DNA of 64,000 nt, from positions 17,911,772-17,975,771 of the forward strand of contig JAPTYO010000010.1 in the NCBI GenBank assembly GCA_036873135.1, in the 5' to 3' direction. Within the stretch, counting starts at the first letter, position 1, and every line of letters begins with the position of its first letter. The notes under the pieces are model-generated. The model was not told the origin of the DNA, did not search any database, and worked only from the letters and a program-made list of their open reading frames with translations. Below, in pieces: positions 24,855 through 36,472 of this stretch. This stretch comes from Clarkia xantiana subsp. parviflora (Eukaryota > Streptophyta > Magnoliopsida > Myrtales > Onagraceae). Both the position numbers and the translations under genes were made by a program.

Positions 24855-24871
24855 CTGCGGACGGCGCCAAA
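24855..24871 (-). other. Primer-binding site of element C
   Basis: The minus strand reads TTTGGCGCCGTCCGCAG right after the LTR end. TGGCGCCGT is the core used by Tat/Athila-type elements and is also found in element A (36416-36424). Confidence 0.75.
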
Positions 24872-25532
24872 TGTATCGTCACGAATCTTCAACTTGATCG
24901 CTGTGTTAGGTCCTTCAACTTGCACTCCTGACTTAACGCTTGTCGTCCGAACCTGCACACAGGGGCAGTAACCAGCACGGATGGGGGGGGGGGGGGGGGG
25001 GGTGGTGCCGGTTGAGCCCTCTCCGATGCTTAAATGAGAATTCTAGAGAGAGAAGTCAGAGCTTCTAAGCCAATCTCAAGTGAATGTAAAGTGTAAAATG
25101 AGTGGCCTAGGCTCCTCCTTTTATAGGAAAACTTAGAACCGACCCCGGTTTTTGTGCGGTTCGACGCCGATTTAAAAGAAAGTGTGAACCGTCGTCTGGT
25201 TTGATCAAGGTTGGCTATTAGAAAACTCTAACTTAGTGTAGGAACACGAGGGTGAAATACGCGTGCTGAGGGCGACAATCCGGAGTTGGTCCAGACTGTG
25301 TTAACACAGTCTGGACCTCCGGATTGTGTTGTCCTGGACTATGTTAACACAATCTGGACCAGGCCAGCTCCGGATTGTTTGACACAATCCGGAGGTCCGG
25401 TCCGAACGCGCGTGTTGCCCGTTCGGACCGTTCTAACTTGCGAGTTAGCGTTTTTGAGCCATTTTCGTGGGTTTGACGTGTTTGTGAGGTCCGAAATATA
25501 AATACGAGCCCAAATTGGGCAGATATCCATAA
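24872..25532 (-). mobile_element. 5' LTR of element C
   Basis: Homologous to 3517-4182 over most of its length. The minus-strand TATAAAAGGAGGAG box lies near 25116-25129. It carries an uninterrupted run of about 22 G (from 24981) where the other LTR has seven. The outer terminus is degraded (..ATATCCATAA instead of ..CA). Confidence 0.8.
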
Positions 25533-25586
25533 AAAAATAATATCCAATTACGTAATAAAGAGAAACATAAAAGATTACAAGACGAT

Positions 25587-26350
25587 TAAGTCGAACATCT
25601 CTGGCAATTTAGTAATGTGTGCGACAATTCTATGTAGTCTCATATATATATATATATGTTAATTTTTATTTTTGTTGGAAATTTAATGTATTGTTTTTCT
25701 ATATTTTTTGTAACGTAACTTTTAAATTATTCAGTCATTATTTAAAAAAATTGTGTGCTCATTTATATATTATATATTCGTTTTTATACAATTTTTTTAA
25801 ATACAAAAATAATCGTAATTACTTTTAAATGTATAGTACGTAAATAATTGAACTAACCCTAACGACGCCTACTTTCGAATTTTGGGATAATTAACAACAC
25901 ATGTAGGTCAAAGTTGGAACCCAAATATTCGATCCAAAATTGAAACTTTGACGAATTCATAAAAAATGTAAATTTCGTTAAACAATCAATTACATTTTTA
26001 TGATTTTGTACATATTTTTTCCAAATTTATTTTAATTAATTCAGTCTAACACTGAATCTCATTCATTGGTTTGTTCATGTCCGTATTTTTAAAAATATGA
26101 ATATTAATTTAAATATAATGCTTAAAAAAATTGGTCGAACATCTATTGGATTTTAGTATGCATGTGCTGATTCTATGTTGTCTCAAATATATATGTGATC
26201 ATTTTTTTAGTTGACAAATTTAACATATTATTTGTATTTTTCTGCAATATGATTTTTAAATTATGACAATCATATTTAACAAAATTACGTGCTTATTTAT
26301 ATATTATGCTCGTGACTTTTTATATAATTATTTGAATACCACAATATATA
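25587..26350. repeat. Diverged duplication in intergenic DNA
   Basis: The segments 25587-25815 and about 26128-26350 share order and wording (TCGAACATCT, ATTCTATG.TGTCTCA, TTTAAATTAT, TTATATATTAT). This is a ~230-bp duplication at a spacing of about 540 bp. The remaining DNA from 25533 to 27480 is AT-rich intergenic sequence with ATT/AAT trinucleotide runs at 27214-27233 and 27307-27321; no gene was recognised. Confidence 0.6.
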
Positions 26351-27480
26351 AATATTTAATTTATCTATAGAGTTTTTTGTACCAAAAATTATATTGTGAG
26401 TATAGAATTACGTGGATCCCAATTTGAAAGTGGAACTATGTCAACACCACTGGAGAGAGTTCCTATTTTACTGTAGCATTTATTTTAACAGTTCATACTT
26501 TAATGAGTTGACAGTGACGTGACGGGTAAGGTGAAGTAAGTAGTACTCTTAGGGAGACTTGGTTTGAGTCAGATCAACATCGATTCAAGCTCAAGCCATA
26601 ACAGTGTCAACGTGGTCAAAACTGTCCACCTAAATTTGATGACAAGGGTTATACTTTTGGAAATATGGACTTTATAGAAAAATAATTATTAAGAGCTAAT
26701 CGAGTAAGAATTCTATTTAAAATGTGAGCTTATAAAATGTTTCAATTTTTACTATACATCATCGATAATGACGGTTTAGCGGTTAAAATGACTTATTCCT
26801 ATGAGGTGTGACTTGATTTAAATATTAGGTCTCGTTCTTTCTACTCACATATGGCGTTAGCCATAAAATGAGAATCAACTTATGGTAAAAAGTTGCTTTA
26901 CATTAAATAAACTCTATGTTGCTAAAGAAATCAACTTGATATTAGAAGTTTCGAATTATGATAGATGTCTAACATCATTAATTTTGGTTTGCATGACAGT
27001 CCTTAAATTATTTAAAGGGTGCAATTTTAAAAACATCTCCCGATTAAGTTTTAAAGTAGACGTATTCATCAAGAAAGTTAGGAAGAAGATGAATTATTCA
27101 TTTGTTATGTATCTTAGGCCTCATATTATATATGTCTTTCAATGTTAGTTTGATTGTTAAGGATAAATGAAAGATCGTGGGATTATAGACGATTTCAGCT
27201 GATTGTCGCAATTATTATTATTATTATTATTATTTTTAATTAAAAACAAAAAAAAACTTTGTGACATGCAAAAGGCTAACAAAAGAATGCTTAATGATAA
27301 TTAACAATAATAATAATAATATGTAAGAAAGTAAACAAAAAAATAACGGTAATGGAAGTTGGAAAACGACGCAACTGTTCAGGGTTACCCGCATTTTCAT
27401 CGGATAATGCTGCCACTAATTCCCAATCTTAACTAAACAACTTCCATTTCTCCATTTTTGTTTAATCAGAAGAACATTCT

Positions 27481-28022
27481 GGTCGCCGGCCGCCCTGGTT
27501 CCTACGCTGTCTCTTAATTTCCAACGGTTGACTCGTCGCAGCATTGTAATCGCCGACGACGCCATTGTCTGATTCAACAGGTCTGCTTCCATTTTTCGTT
27601 TTCATGGAATTCCATACTGCCAGATTTGGATGTCTCGAAATTCCTAATTTTGTGCATTAAACGAATTGAGAGAATTCTGGTAGCTGCTGGGATGTGTAAT
27701 ACGATATGATACGACTAACCTGAACATGAATCTGCTACCAACTTGTTTGTTTGCGGTTGCTTATACGTGAAATTTAGGGTTGGATTGACCTTCATATTCA
27801 ATTTCTAAGGGCACTGTTTCAATATTCTATTTCTATAGATACATCTAGAATTTATCTTTATTTTGTTTGGATAATTGGTGACTCAACCACTGGCCATTGC
27901 CTTTGGCATGTTCATTATTTTCCAACCTAAAAAGCAATGTTACTATTTTGTTGTTCAATGATGATTCAATTGTATTTTGCAGCTTCTGTGATTTTTTTTT
28001 TCCTGAACTGTAACCGAAAAGA
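27481..28022 (+). promoter_or_regulatory. 5' leader of the phosphatase gene with a probable intron
   Basis: A GC-richer stretch (27481-27581) ends CAACAG before GTCTGC, a plausible donor. The acceptor TTTTGCAG at 27976-27983 lies 39 bp before the start codon. It is inferred to be a non-coding first exon plus a leader intron. No clear TATA box was seen upstream. Confidence 0.5.
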
Positions 28023-29551
28023 ATGTCGGAGATTCAATTGGGATGCATCTCTCACACAGTGATGTCCCATGGAGCCAAGGTGGCAGCAACACACAAGCAT
28101 GATTGGCTAATCCTTCTCCTCCTTGCAGCCATTGAAGGCGTGATGCTTCTAGTCGAACCTTTCCATCGATTCGTCGGTGAAGATATGATGACCGATCTCA
28201 AGTACCCGTTCAAACCCAATACAGTCCCCATCTGGGCTGTCCCAGTATGTATTATTCTTCATCATTATATTTTGGTTGAATCAATTTTTTTAGATGGGTG
28301 CAACCTTTTGTTCTAGTATTAATAGTAATAACTCGAAATGCTTATGATGACAGATAATCGCGATATTGCTTCCAATCCTCATATTTCTTACCTACTATAT
28401 CTATCGAAAAGATGTATATGATTTGCATCATGCTGTCTTAGGTGCATTTCTCGTCCTCACCCGACTTATAGTGAATTGATCTTACTGTACAACTAACTAT
28501 TTGAAGAAAAAAAAATGCATACTTTCAGGTATCTTGTTTTCAGCTGCATTAACTGGAGTTATGACGGACTCGATCAAGAATGCCGTGGGTCGACCACGCC
28601 CCAACTTCTTTTATCGGTGCTTCCCTGATGGTGTTGCGGTGAGAAACAACATTCCACTCTGATATCTCCTAGCAATCGGTTTACCCAATTCAAATTTTTC
28701 TAATAGTCGCAAAATCTTGATGAATTTCTCAATGAATAGGTGTTTAGCAATGTGACACACGATGTTGTATGCCACGGAGAAGCAAAGATTATAAAAGAAG
28801 GTTACAAAAGTTTTCCTAGTGGCCACACTTCTTGTGAGTGAAAATTCCCCATAAAGCTTGATTGTTGTATGCTATAATGTATAGATAGGTAGCAAATAGA
28901 TGAATGCATATGCCGTGACTTTAATTTGAGCTGCGGATGCTAGTTTGGAGACAGAAACACACACATTAATAGCAAGTCTGATTCTAGCATTGATGGTTTA
29001 CATTGCAGGGTCATTTTGCGGGTTAGTTTTCCTGTCGTGGTACTTATCGGGGAAGATCAAGGCGTTTGATAGAAGAGGCCACATTGCGAAGCTCTGCATT
29101 GTGAAGTTCCCCATCCTTGTGGCTGTACTCATTGGTGTTTCTCGTGTAGACGACTACTGGCACCACTGGACAGATGTATTTGCCGGAGCCTTGTTAGGTT
29201 TCTACTCATTGTGGATTCATCAACATATATATATATAGAGTAGAAAAAATCTTTGGTTTATGTAGTGTGATTTATGCTGCAGGAACAACTATTGCTACAT
29301 TCTGTTATCTGCAGTTTTTCCCGTGGCCACATGATGCGAAAGGTGCGCAAATTCGAGTCAAGATCATTAGATCATACAATTTTATTTTTTAATTGTACAT
29401 TGATGATAAGGTTTGTTCGATAACGATTAAATGGTTGTATACAGGTTGGGCACCACACGCATACTTTCGGGTGATTGAAGAGGAAGAAGAACTGAGATCG
29501 TTAAATTCCCGAACAATTTCTTCCAACAATGGGCGACCCCGACCGGAGTAA
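28023..29551 (+). CDS. LPP2-like: Lipid phosphate phosphatase (PAP2 family, plant LPP2-like)
   Basis: Seven coding exons: 28023-28244, 28354-28441, 28529-28630 (or 28638), 28741-28833, 29009-29197, 29283-29342 and 29445-29551. With the first donor choice the product is 286 residues, usual for plant LPPs. All three PAP2 catalytic blocks are present: KNAVGRPRP (K-x6-RP), SFPSGHTS (PSGH) and [12 protein letters not shown] (SR-x5-H-x3-D). Hydrophobic helices include [19 protein letters not shown] and two more around the motifs, so it is an integral membrane enzyme. The family dephosphorylates phosphatidic acid and related lipid phosphates to diacylglycerol-type products at ER or plasma membrane. 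The C-terminus is short and acidic (EEEEE). The junction between exons 3 and 4 is odd: joining at the obvious donor GCG/GTGAGA (28639) shifts the frame, while a donor at 28631 (GTGTTG) keeps it. No transposon interrupts the gene. Confidence 0.92.
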
Positions 29552-30209
29552 GACACTGCATTCTAATTTGGGGAAAAGATTGGATGTTGTTATCTTACAA
29601 GTTTTACTCTTGGGTGTAATTTATCTACATTGTGTATAAACCCACATTGTAACAACCACATTGTAACAAGTTTTGTTAATTCTAGTGATGAACTTGCACT
29701 ATTGAAGGAAAAGTACAATTACGGCATCGGCATAATACACTTATAAAAGCTAAGTGAGAGATGTATATGCTTATAATATTAGGGATTCGCGGATCCATGA
29801 ATTTTAATTTTTGAATATCTTTATGTAAAGTTTTATCCAATGACATAATTATTTCCGAAAAATTAGAATTTAATAAAACATTTATAAAAAAAAAAAAAAA
29901 ATTGGTATAAAATAGGAATTCTTTGTATTTTTATATTTAAACTACTATAACTACTTTTAAAAAAAACGAAGTCTAATTAAGTATTTTAAAAAAATGAAGA
30001 CGCTTTGTATCCGTTTAATATGCTACGTCAACCAATAATTTGGGGTTTATCTTTCACCTAACACCATGAATATTTCCCATTGTTGTCAACTTCATAATCT
30101 ACATATACTAGTGAAATTTACACGTGCAGTGAATTATAAAAACTCTATATATATATATATTGAATGCAAATTGTATAATCTTTATATATCTATCTATATT
30201 TATATAATA
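29552..30209 (+). other. 3' flank of the phosphatase gene
   Basis: Contains the 3' untranslated region (to roughly 29700) and then AT-rich DNA. No canonical AATAAA was singled out with confidence and no other gene is visible. Confidence 0.5.
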
Positions 30210-31058
30210 CTAGGGTGCATAACCCACGCTTCGCGCGCGGGCGAATAAAAATATTAAAACTAATTTATAAAACATAAATTCTTTACAAATCATGGTTTGA
30301 GTATTTGTGTTTACGTGTTTTTGAATCAAAATGAAAGGAAAATGATGGAATTCGAATGTTTGCAGATTCCTAAACCTTCGGTGATACATCCTCTCTTATA
30401 GAAGGGGAATTTGAAGAAATGAAGAGACATACATTGAATCTTGAAGAAATGAAGAGAATTCCATTGAATGTTGCAGAAGTTTTCGCCTTGGTTGAAAGAC
30501 CATCTTCCAAACATTACATTTGACTAGTGCGTTTAAATGTTGTAAACTTAATTTTGTAAATTTAAATTTAAAATATTTGTTATTCTCTTTCCATGATTGT
30601 GGTGTGATAATTTGCTTAGTTCATTGAATTTGGATTCGGTTTCAAGATAGAGTCGGAGATTAATTTGCAGACTTTTTTTTTCTTTATTAAAGATCTTCTT
30701 GTTGTTTCCTATCAACTTATTAATTTGCATATTGGAATTGTGAGCTCAATGCATAGTCCTTTCAGGGAAATTTTAATTGCGATAATTGCATACATTGAAT
30801 CTTGAACGGTCTGAAATTTTAATTGCGATTAATTGTATACATTGAATCTTGAACGGTTCGAAATCAACGAAATTTTAATTGCGCTTAATTGCAACTTAAA
30901 AACCCTCAGCTCCTTAGTGCAATCAATGTTATGGAGTTAATGACTACAAAACCCTTAGCTCAATTGTCATAAATGCATCGATTAATGTAAAAACAAAATC
31001 ATCAGCTTCACCTTCACTATGTTATTATCTTTCCTTCAGAATTTATAAGATATATAGA
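30210..31058 (-). mobile_element. Helitron-like non-autonomous element
   Basis: The minus strand ends with a hairpin (CCCGCGC, loop, GCGTGGG) 9 bp before CTAG, with T as the next host base (plus-strand 30209 is A). This is the classic Helitron 3' terminus. The opposite end on the minus strand begins TCTATATATCTTATAAATTC after an A (host AT target at 31058/31059). The right-hand ~290 bp, including three AATTTTAATTGCGATTAATT units, match 2240-2630. There is no helicase or Rep, so it is non-autonomous. Confidence 0.6.
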
Positions 31059-31442
31059 TATAGATAATCTCAATGTTTTCAATACATTGTTGACAAGTAA
31101 GTTTTTTATGTCATTTTCTCACACTTATGTGTTAAAAAAATACAATGTGATTCGTCAATGTCAAATATAATAAAACGACATTCATAACAATATTCTCTCA
31201 CATCCACATGTAACTCTAGATGCAAGACAAATGCTCTAATGCATTTTTACAGTCAGTTATTCTCAAAAGTTGGTTACATTAAATTGAACACCCTAATTAA
31301 GCTCAAGATTAGCGCCCTAACAATAGAAAAGTACAAATTTTTCACCTTACATTGAATGTTTACTAAAATGGGATAAAAACAAATAAAAATTGAAAACATA
31401 AATATTATATTAAATATTTACACAAATTAAAATTAGTTTCAT

Positions 31443-31595
31443 AAGATTTAAAACAAAACATTTTGTTAAAATAAATATAATATAAATAACAGGAAAAATG
31501 ATAATAAAAAAATGATTAAACTACAACATTTTGTTAAAATAAATATAATATAAATAATAATAAAAGAAACGATGATAAATAAAATGATTAAATTA
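31443..31595. repeat. ~72-bp tandem duplication in intergenic DNA
   Basis: ACATTTTGTTAAAATAAATA and the following AT-rich bases occur twice. The rest of 31059-32252 is AT-rich intergenic sequence with no recognisable gene. Confidence 0.7.
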
Positions 31596-32252
31596 GGTAA
31601 TAAAGTTACAGTTATATAAATTTACCATAATATAATGAGAACTTTCGTAGAACCATTGCCGCCCCCCACAAAAAAAATTGTGCTCATCCATCTTCACAAA
31701 CATTTACGGTTGAAAAATCACAATTATAGTCGAATATCGATTTCTATATGAAAGAGGCAGCACCAATACAATTATAGGTTTTATCAAATCAAGGTAGAGT
31801 GTAAGATTTAAATTAATGTTAGCTTTTCTCCCCTGTAATAAACTAGAATTGTCATTATTATAATGTAATCAATATATAATTGCACATACATATTTTCTAT
31901 TTCTAAATAGTTAACTTTGGAAATTCTATTAAATATTCAATCAATTGTTATTATATATCACCATATATATATATATATCTTAATAATTTATACTTCCTAA
32001 ATATGAAAGATTATTTATACTTCTTTAATAATTTTCTTAATTGTTGGTAAAAAGATTATTTAATATGAAATTTGAATATATATTATTATCTTACCAAATA
32101 TTTCTTTATATATCAATAATAATTAATTATATATGCCTACATATATATATCATTCATTCGTAATTAGTATTGTAAAATATTCTTAATAGATAATTTTAAT
32201 CTTTAAGTTATTATATTATCAAATATTACATTTTCATATATATATATATATA

Positions 32253-32290
32253 CTAGTTATTAACGCGTGCGTTGCACGTGTATCGATTGT
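32253..32290 (-). mobile_element. Second Helitron-like 3' terminus
   Basis: The minus strand reads CGTGC, loop AAC, GCACG, then 9 bases and CTAG followed by T. That is a stem-loop plus CTAG as in Helitron ends. The element would extend to the right, but I could not find its 5' terminus. Confidence 0.45.
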
Positions 32291-32756
32291 CTAAGTTTCA
32301 AGATACAAAATTTATCTTAAGTTTTCTAATATGATAATATTTAATTAATACATGGTCAAGTTAATGGGTTGCGAGAAATGAATATGTATGTTAAAAAAGA
32401 ACGACACAATATAATTTAAAATGGGAAATATATAAGAGGTTAATTAGGTACAAAGTTAACTATTGTTTCAGTTACGGTACTAAATTAGACTTACAAGTAT
32501 ATATATTTACGGTTAGAACTAATACTGAGTTGGATCGCGCATGACGTGGGCTATTAACGATAAAGTTGTATCTAACTCATCAACTTGAGGAGTGAAGATT
32601 GTAAACCAGTACTTAACTACTTAGAGTCATCGGTGATCGGTGAAGCAGTTTAACCTATACAAACGTAACTATATACTTTCCTTGCAATTTTATACCATAA
32701 TACCAACAAAAAAATATTTTAACGCTAAATGAAATTAAATTCATTAAAATATAAAG

Positions 32757-33660
32757 TTTATACTTAACTTTACGTCAATTACTTATTTAACTACTAATTA
32801 GGTTGTACACAATTTGTTTGAACTGATAGGCGGGAGAACTAAATTAATAGTTCGAGACCATAATTGTTGGACGATGAGTAATTTATCTGTAAGGTCAAAT
32901 TTTAAGAACTGTGGTTGACCCATATTTTGACACTTTATATGATTTGACAATTGACTGATATATGTGATACAAAAAATCTCAACATGTACTCGAAGTTTGC
33001 ACGAGTTGAGTACATATCCTACTTTCATGGTGACTCAAATTTATAGGTATATTGTATTAAGAAGTTAATGATAATTAATGTAGGATATCATTTAAGCGAC
33101 CTTAACTAAAAAATTAATGCAATTTAACTAATAAATTTTTTAGTAATTCTCAAATATAGTAGGGACTAAATCAACAATTTTTTAAATCACTAATGTCAGA
33201 AGTTTATACTTGAATTCGCCTTAACTATCTATTCAACTACTAATTAGGATATACCTAATATGATTGAATTTACAAACACAAGAACTAAATTAATAATTCA
33301 AGTCATTAAGTATTAAACATTAAGTAACATGTTATATGTAAAGTCAAACTTCAAGAACCACATATATCTTGATATGTTATTATATGAGTTGACAAGTGAC
33401 TGATTTATGTGATACAAAATGTCAAAAGGAGGAACATCCCCAAATCTGGGATATGGTGAATAGAAAAATGCATGCACCCGACATTTTAACATACTGAATG
33501 CATATCATATGTCAATGCTGACTCTAATTGATAAGTATATTATATTTAGAAGTTAATAGTAACTACGGTGACCTGTCAATTAAGCGAGCTTAAAAAATAA
33601 AAACAATCAAATTTAACTAAATGATTTTTTTAGTAATAGTAAAGATAAAAATATATGGTT
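32757..33660. repeat. ~450-bp diverged tandem duplication
   Basis: Segments 32757-33180 and about 33206-33660 share many blocks in order, for example ACTACTAATTAGG, GAACTAAATTAATA, TTGACAA.TGACTGAT and AAGAAGTTAAT. No coding potential. It may belong to the Helitron-like element ending at 32253. Confidence 0.65.
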
Positions 33661-33810
33661 CTTAGAGATAATAATGACCAATCACCAATTTTATAAAAAT
33701 ATGGAAACTAAATATAATATATAATAATAATAATAATAAAAATATTCAAAAGGTACCTATTGGGGGTGAGGACAACCTTCACATTTTATATTGGTAGGTA
33801 TGGTATATAA

Positions 33811-33812
<2 letters not shown>

Positions 33813-33862
<50 letters not shown>
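33813..33862. repeat. (TA)n microsatellite
   Basis: About 50 bp of uninterrupted TA in AT-rich DNA. Flanking sequence to 34204 has no recognisable feature. Confidence 0.9.
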
Positions 33863-33865
<3 letters not shown>

Positions 33866-34223
33866 TGGTATTTTTTTAATTATCAAGATTTTTTAATCAT
33901 AATTTTTAATTTATAATACGTCAATATAAAATTTTTTTAATTCATTTTAATTATAGAATTATAAAAATATTCTTATATTACTAATAAATTTAAAAATTTA
34001 TATACGTTAAAATATGAATTACGATAGTCAAGTAAAGATTTGTAAAATGAAGTTAATTTGAAGGAATAATTATATATACACTTGATAAATATATGTATAT
34101 ATATTTCATAAGTGGAACAATGATAATTATTTTTATTAGTTGGATGTGAGTTCCCATCTATGAATAATTTAATAAATATATAATATTAATTCTAATATCA
34201 CACAATGGCAAACCACTCACACA

Positions 34224-34571
34224 ATGACGGGCTTAAAAGATAAGCTGGACACTGCTATTACATGTGAACGAGAGCTGGGATGGGGTACACCTCTCAGCCA
34301 GAAAGGGGAAGTTCAATTGGACAATCAACCAAATGGAGGCACAAGCGTCAACAATGATTACATCTTCACTCCTCTAAACACGGAGGTGGAGGAAATATAC
34401 GTTAACCTCTTAGAGAACAAGCTTTCCCTGCCACTCGAACCAAAGACAGCTTTTCTAGGCAAGGACATTGATGAGTGGTGCAAACACCACAAGACATGGG
34501 GGCACGACACCAATGATTGCCTGTCTCTAAGATTAGAGATTGAAGAGATCATCGCTCTAGGCGCACTTTAG
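34224..34571 (+). pseudogene. Element B gag C-terminal fragment
   Basis: The frame contains WCKHHKTWGHDTNDCLSLR followed by EIEEIIALGAL, the CxxHxxxGHxTxxC knuckle-like block at the gag C-terminus of Tat/Athila-type gypsy elements, where gag contacts RNA. The N-terminal two thirds are missing and a TAG ends the frame at 34569-34571. Downstream there is no protease or RT, in contrast to standard gag-pol order. Confidence 0.75.
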
Positions 34572-34599
34572 AATTATGTGGCACACAACCACCTTGCTC

Positions 34600-35683
34600 C
34601 GTCATCAAGCCAACAATGAAGGCGGCAGACTCATCATATATCCCTTTATCTACATATTGTTTACTTACTCTAAGGCTTTCTAGATTGAATGTAGTAGTAC
34701 TGTATTTGCAACTTTGTAAATGTAACAACTATCTAATGAAATCAATCTACTTTCGTAGGTACATTACTACGTTATTCATAATACTTTGGAATTACGCCAA
34801 GTAGCAAACTACGTGCATATTACTTGCACCAACAATACAAGTTATCGCGCTATATGCAAACAATCGACTTATATTATACAACGTCAACATATCTATTATC
34901 GACGTCAACCATGAGCACATAAACGCTCTCTATCTATAATGATGACTACTCTAAATAACGCCGACAACACACTACATCTTGAGTTCAAACCAAGATTTAT
35001 CTACAAGTGACATACTGCGACATCCTCCTTGTGAGGGCAACCCCCATGTTCACAACTAAAAAACCGCATGCTGTGAAATCCTCTTGTTAGAGGCAAATCC
35101 TCATGTTCATAGCCATTCACTGAGTTCAAAACAGGATGCGCAACATTCAAAGGGATTGATCACCCCGACATGGCGGACGTCCTCTTGTTAGACGACAACC
35201 TCATGCTGCTACGAAGTATGCTTCCCCAACGCGGGTTGATACAATATGGCAGACGTCCTCTTGTTAGACGAAAACCCCATACAATTACAAAGTATGCTTC
35301 CCCAACGCGGGTTGATACATCATTGCGCGACATCCTCTCTATAGAGGGCAACCCCATGCTATTACAAAGTATGCTTCCCCATCGCGGTTTGATACACGCT
35401 AGCAGGAGCGCACCCTGTCTCAAAAACTCATCAAACTTACAAGTCGAGTCTTGTACAACGCTATTTTGCCCGTGAGCATATAACGGAATAAAACACACCA
35501 AATGCAGCAAGTAGTGTCTTGCCACAACGTCGCCTTGGAGTGGACCAAGAGACGGAAAAAACTGTAAGTCATTCTAAAGCGGTCTTGTGCAGCCCTTGTG
35601 GACTAACCACGGAGAGGTGCAGTATCATCGCATGGTAAGTAAGGGAATAGCCATGGAAAGCCTTGCAACAACGTCACGCGGGG
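34600..35683 (+). other. Element B non-coding repeat region, left of the A insertion
   Basis: Reverse-complement homologue of about 20410-21500 in element C, including the ~77-bp units (35030-35400) and part of the ~220-bp unit. It ends at the CGGGG target site at 35679-35683. Confidence 0.8.
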
Positions 35684-36413
35684 TGATGGATATACGCATG
35701 ATTCAGGCTCGGTTTTAATTATTCGGACCTCATACACGCGCATAAAACCCAATTTTGAGCTAACCGGGGGAAACCGGGCAAGTCGCGAACTTGCTCGGCA
35801 CCCCCGGGGGGCTTACCCGGAAAATTCCGGGTAAGTTTAATACCCGGGGGGTGTCGCGCACACCCCCCATTTCGTCCCGAATGTATAGGAGACCCGATTT
35901 TTAACTAACTCCTATGTGTACGAGACCTATGTTTCAAAGGCGCGCGCGTCCCGCTCGTGACAGCCGCCTGAGACGTACGTCAGAGTCCTTTTCCCAAAGC
36001 TCTCCCCTGCATCCCGGTTCACATTTCCACATTGAACCGGGTCAAAACCGGTTTATGGTCCAAGGTTGCCTATAAATAGCCACCTTGGGGGTAAACATTT
36101 TCAAGTCACTTTGGGTGAGAATTGGAAAAGCTCTGACCTCTCTCTAAAACTCTCTCTCTCTCTAGAAACTGTCTAATGTTGATCGTCGGAGCGAGCGCAC
36201 CAAGCACCCCCCCTCTCCACGGGGATTGCTTGGTAATGCTCCTCTCGCAGGTGCAGACAGACGGTCCGTAAGAGAGCCCGAAGGACTTACCGCTATTCTG
36301 AAGACGAAGCTGAAGGCCCGTACACGACCTTAGGAAACGGACTCGGCTCGCACCCAACCCGAAGACATCGACAAGTTACTCAGCGGACCGCCCGCGTTAA
36401 CTTGGTCGAAACA
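35684..36413 (+). mobile_element. Element A 5' LTR
   Basis: 730 bp, TGATGGATATACG..GTCGAAACA. It has one copy of the palindromic module (ACCCGGAAAATTCCGGGT, 35816-35833), a TATAAATA box at 36071-36078 inside a short inverted repeat (CCAAGGT...ACCTTGG) and CT-rich downstream sequence. Confidence 0.95.
36071..36078 (+). promoter_or_regulatory. TATA box of element A LTR
   Basis: TATAAATA with GC-richer flanks; the identical box is in the 3' LTR near 46293. It is bracketed by CCAAGGT and ACCTTGG, which could form a hairpin. RNA polymerase II start would be about 30 bp downstream. Confidence 0.7.
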
Positions 36414-36414
36414 C

Positions 36415-36431
36415 TTGGCGCCGTCTGCGGG
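36415..36431 (+). other. Element A primer-binding site
   Basis: TTGGCGCCGTCTGCGGG lies one base after the LTR. The TGGCGCCGT core is typical of Tat/Athila elements. Confidence 0.85.
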
Positions 36432-36472
36432 CTTCGAACAGAAAGCCTGCGTTACTCAAACGAACAAGCAAG

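Larger units (their letters stand above)
3517..25532 (-). mobile_element. Element C: old Tat-like Ty3/gypsy LTR element, with nested insertions
   Basis: Two related LTRs in the same orientation bracket this span. The left copy (3517-4182) is followed directly by a polypurine tract seen on the minus strand (CTCGGGGGCAAG). The right copy (24872-25532) is preceded by a primer-binding-type sequence (minus strand TTTGGCGCCGTC). This is the geometry of one minus-strand element of about 22 kb including insertions. Inside are a gag N-terminal relic (23985-24820), long repetitive non-coding DNA and an antisense-gene relic (17227-19268). No pol could be recognised. PIF-like, copia and hAT-like elements are inserted in it. 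The LTRs differ by many substitutions and indels, so it is old. The target duplication is not clear (left TCAAA; the right flank is poly-A). An alternative is that the two LTRs come from separate insertions of one family. Confidence 0.65.

Noticed and set aside
26882..27148. 88-codon frame upstream of the phosphatase gene
   Set aside because: Composition typical of AT-rich chance frames; no domain, no promoter or splice context.
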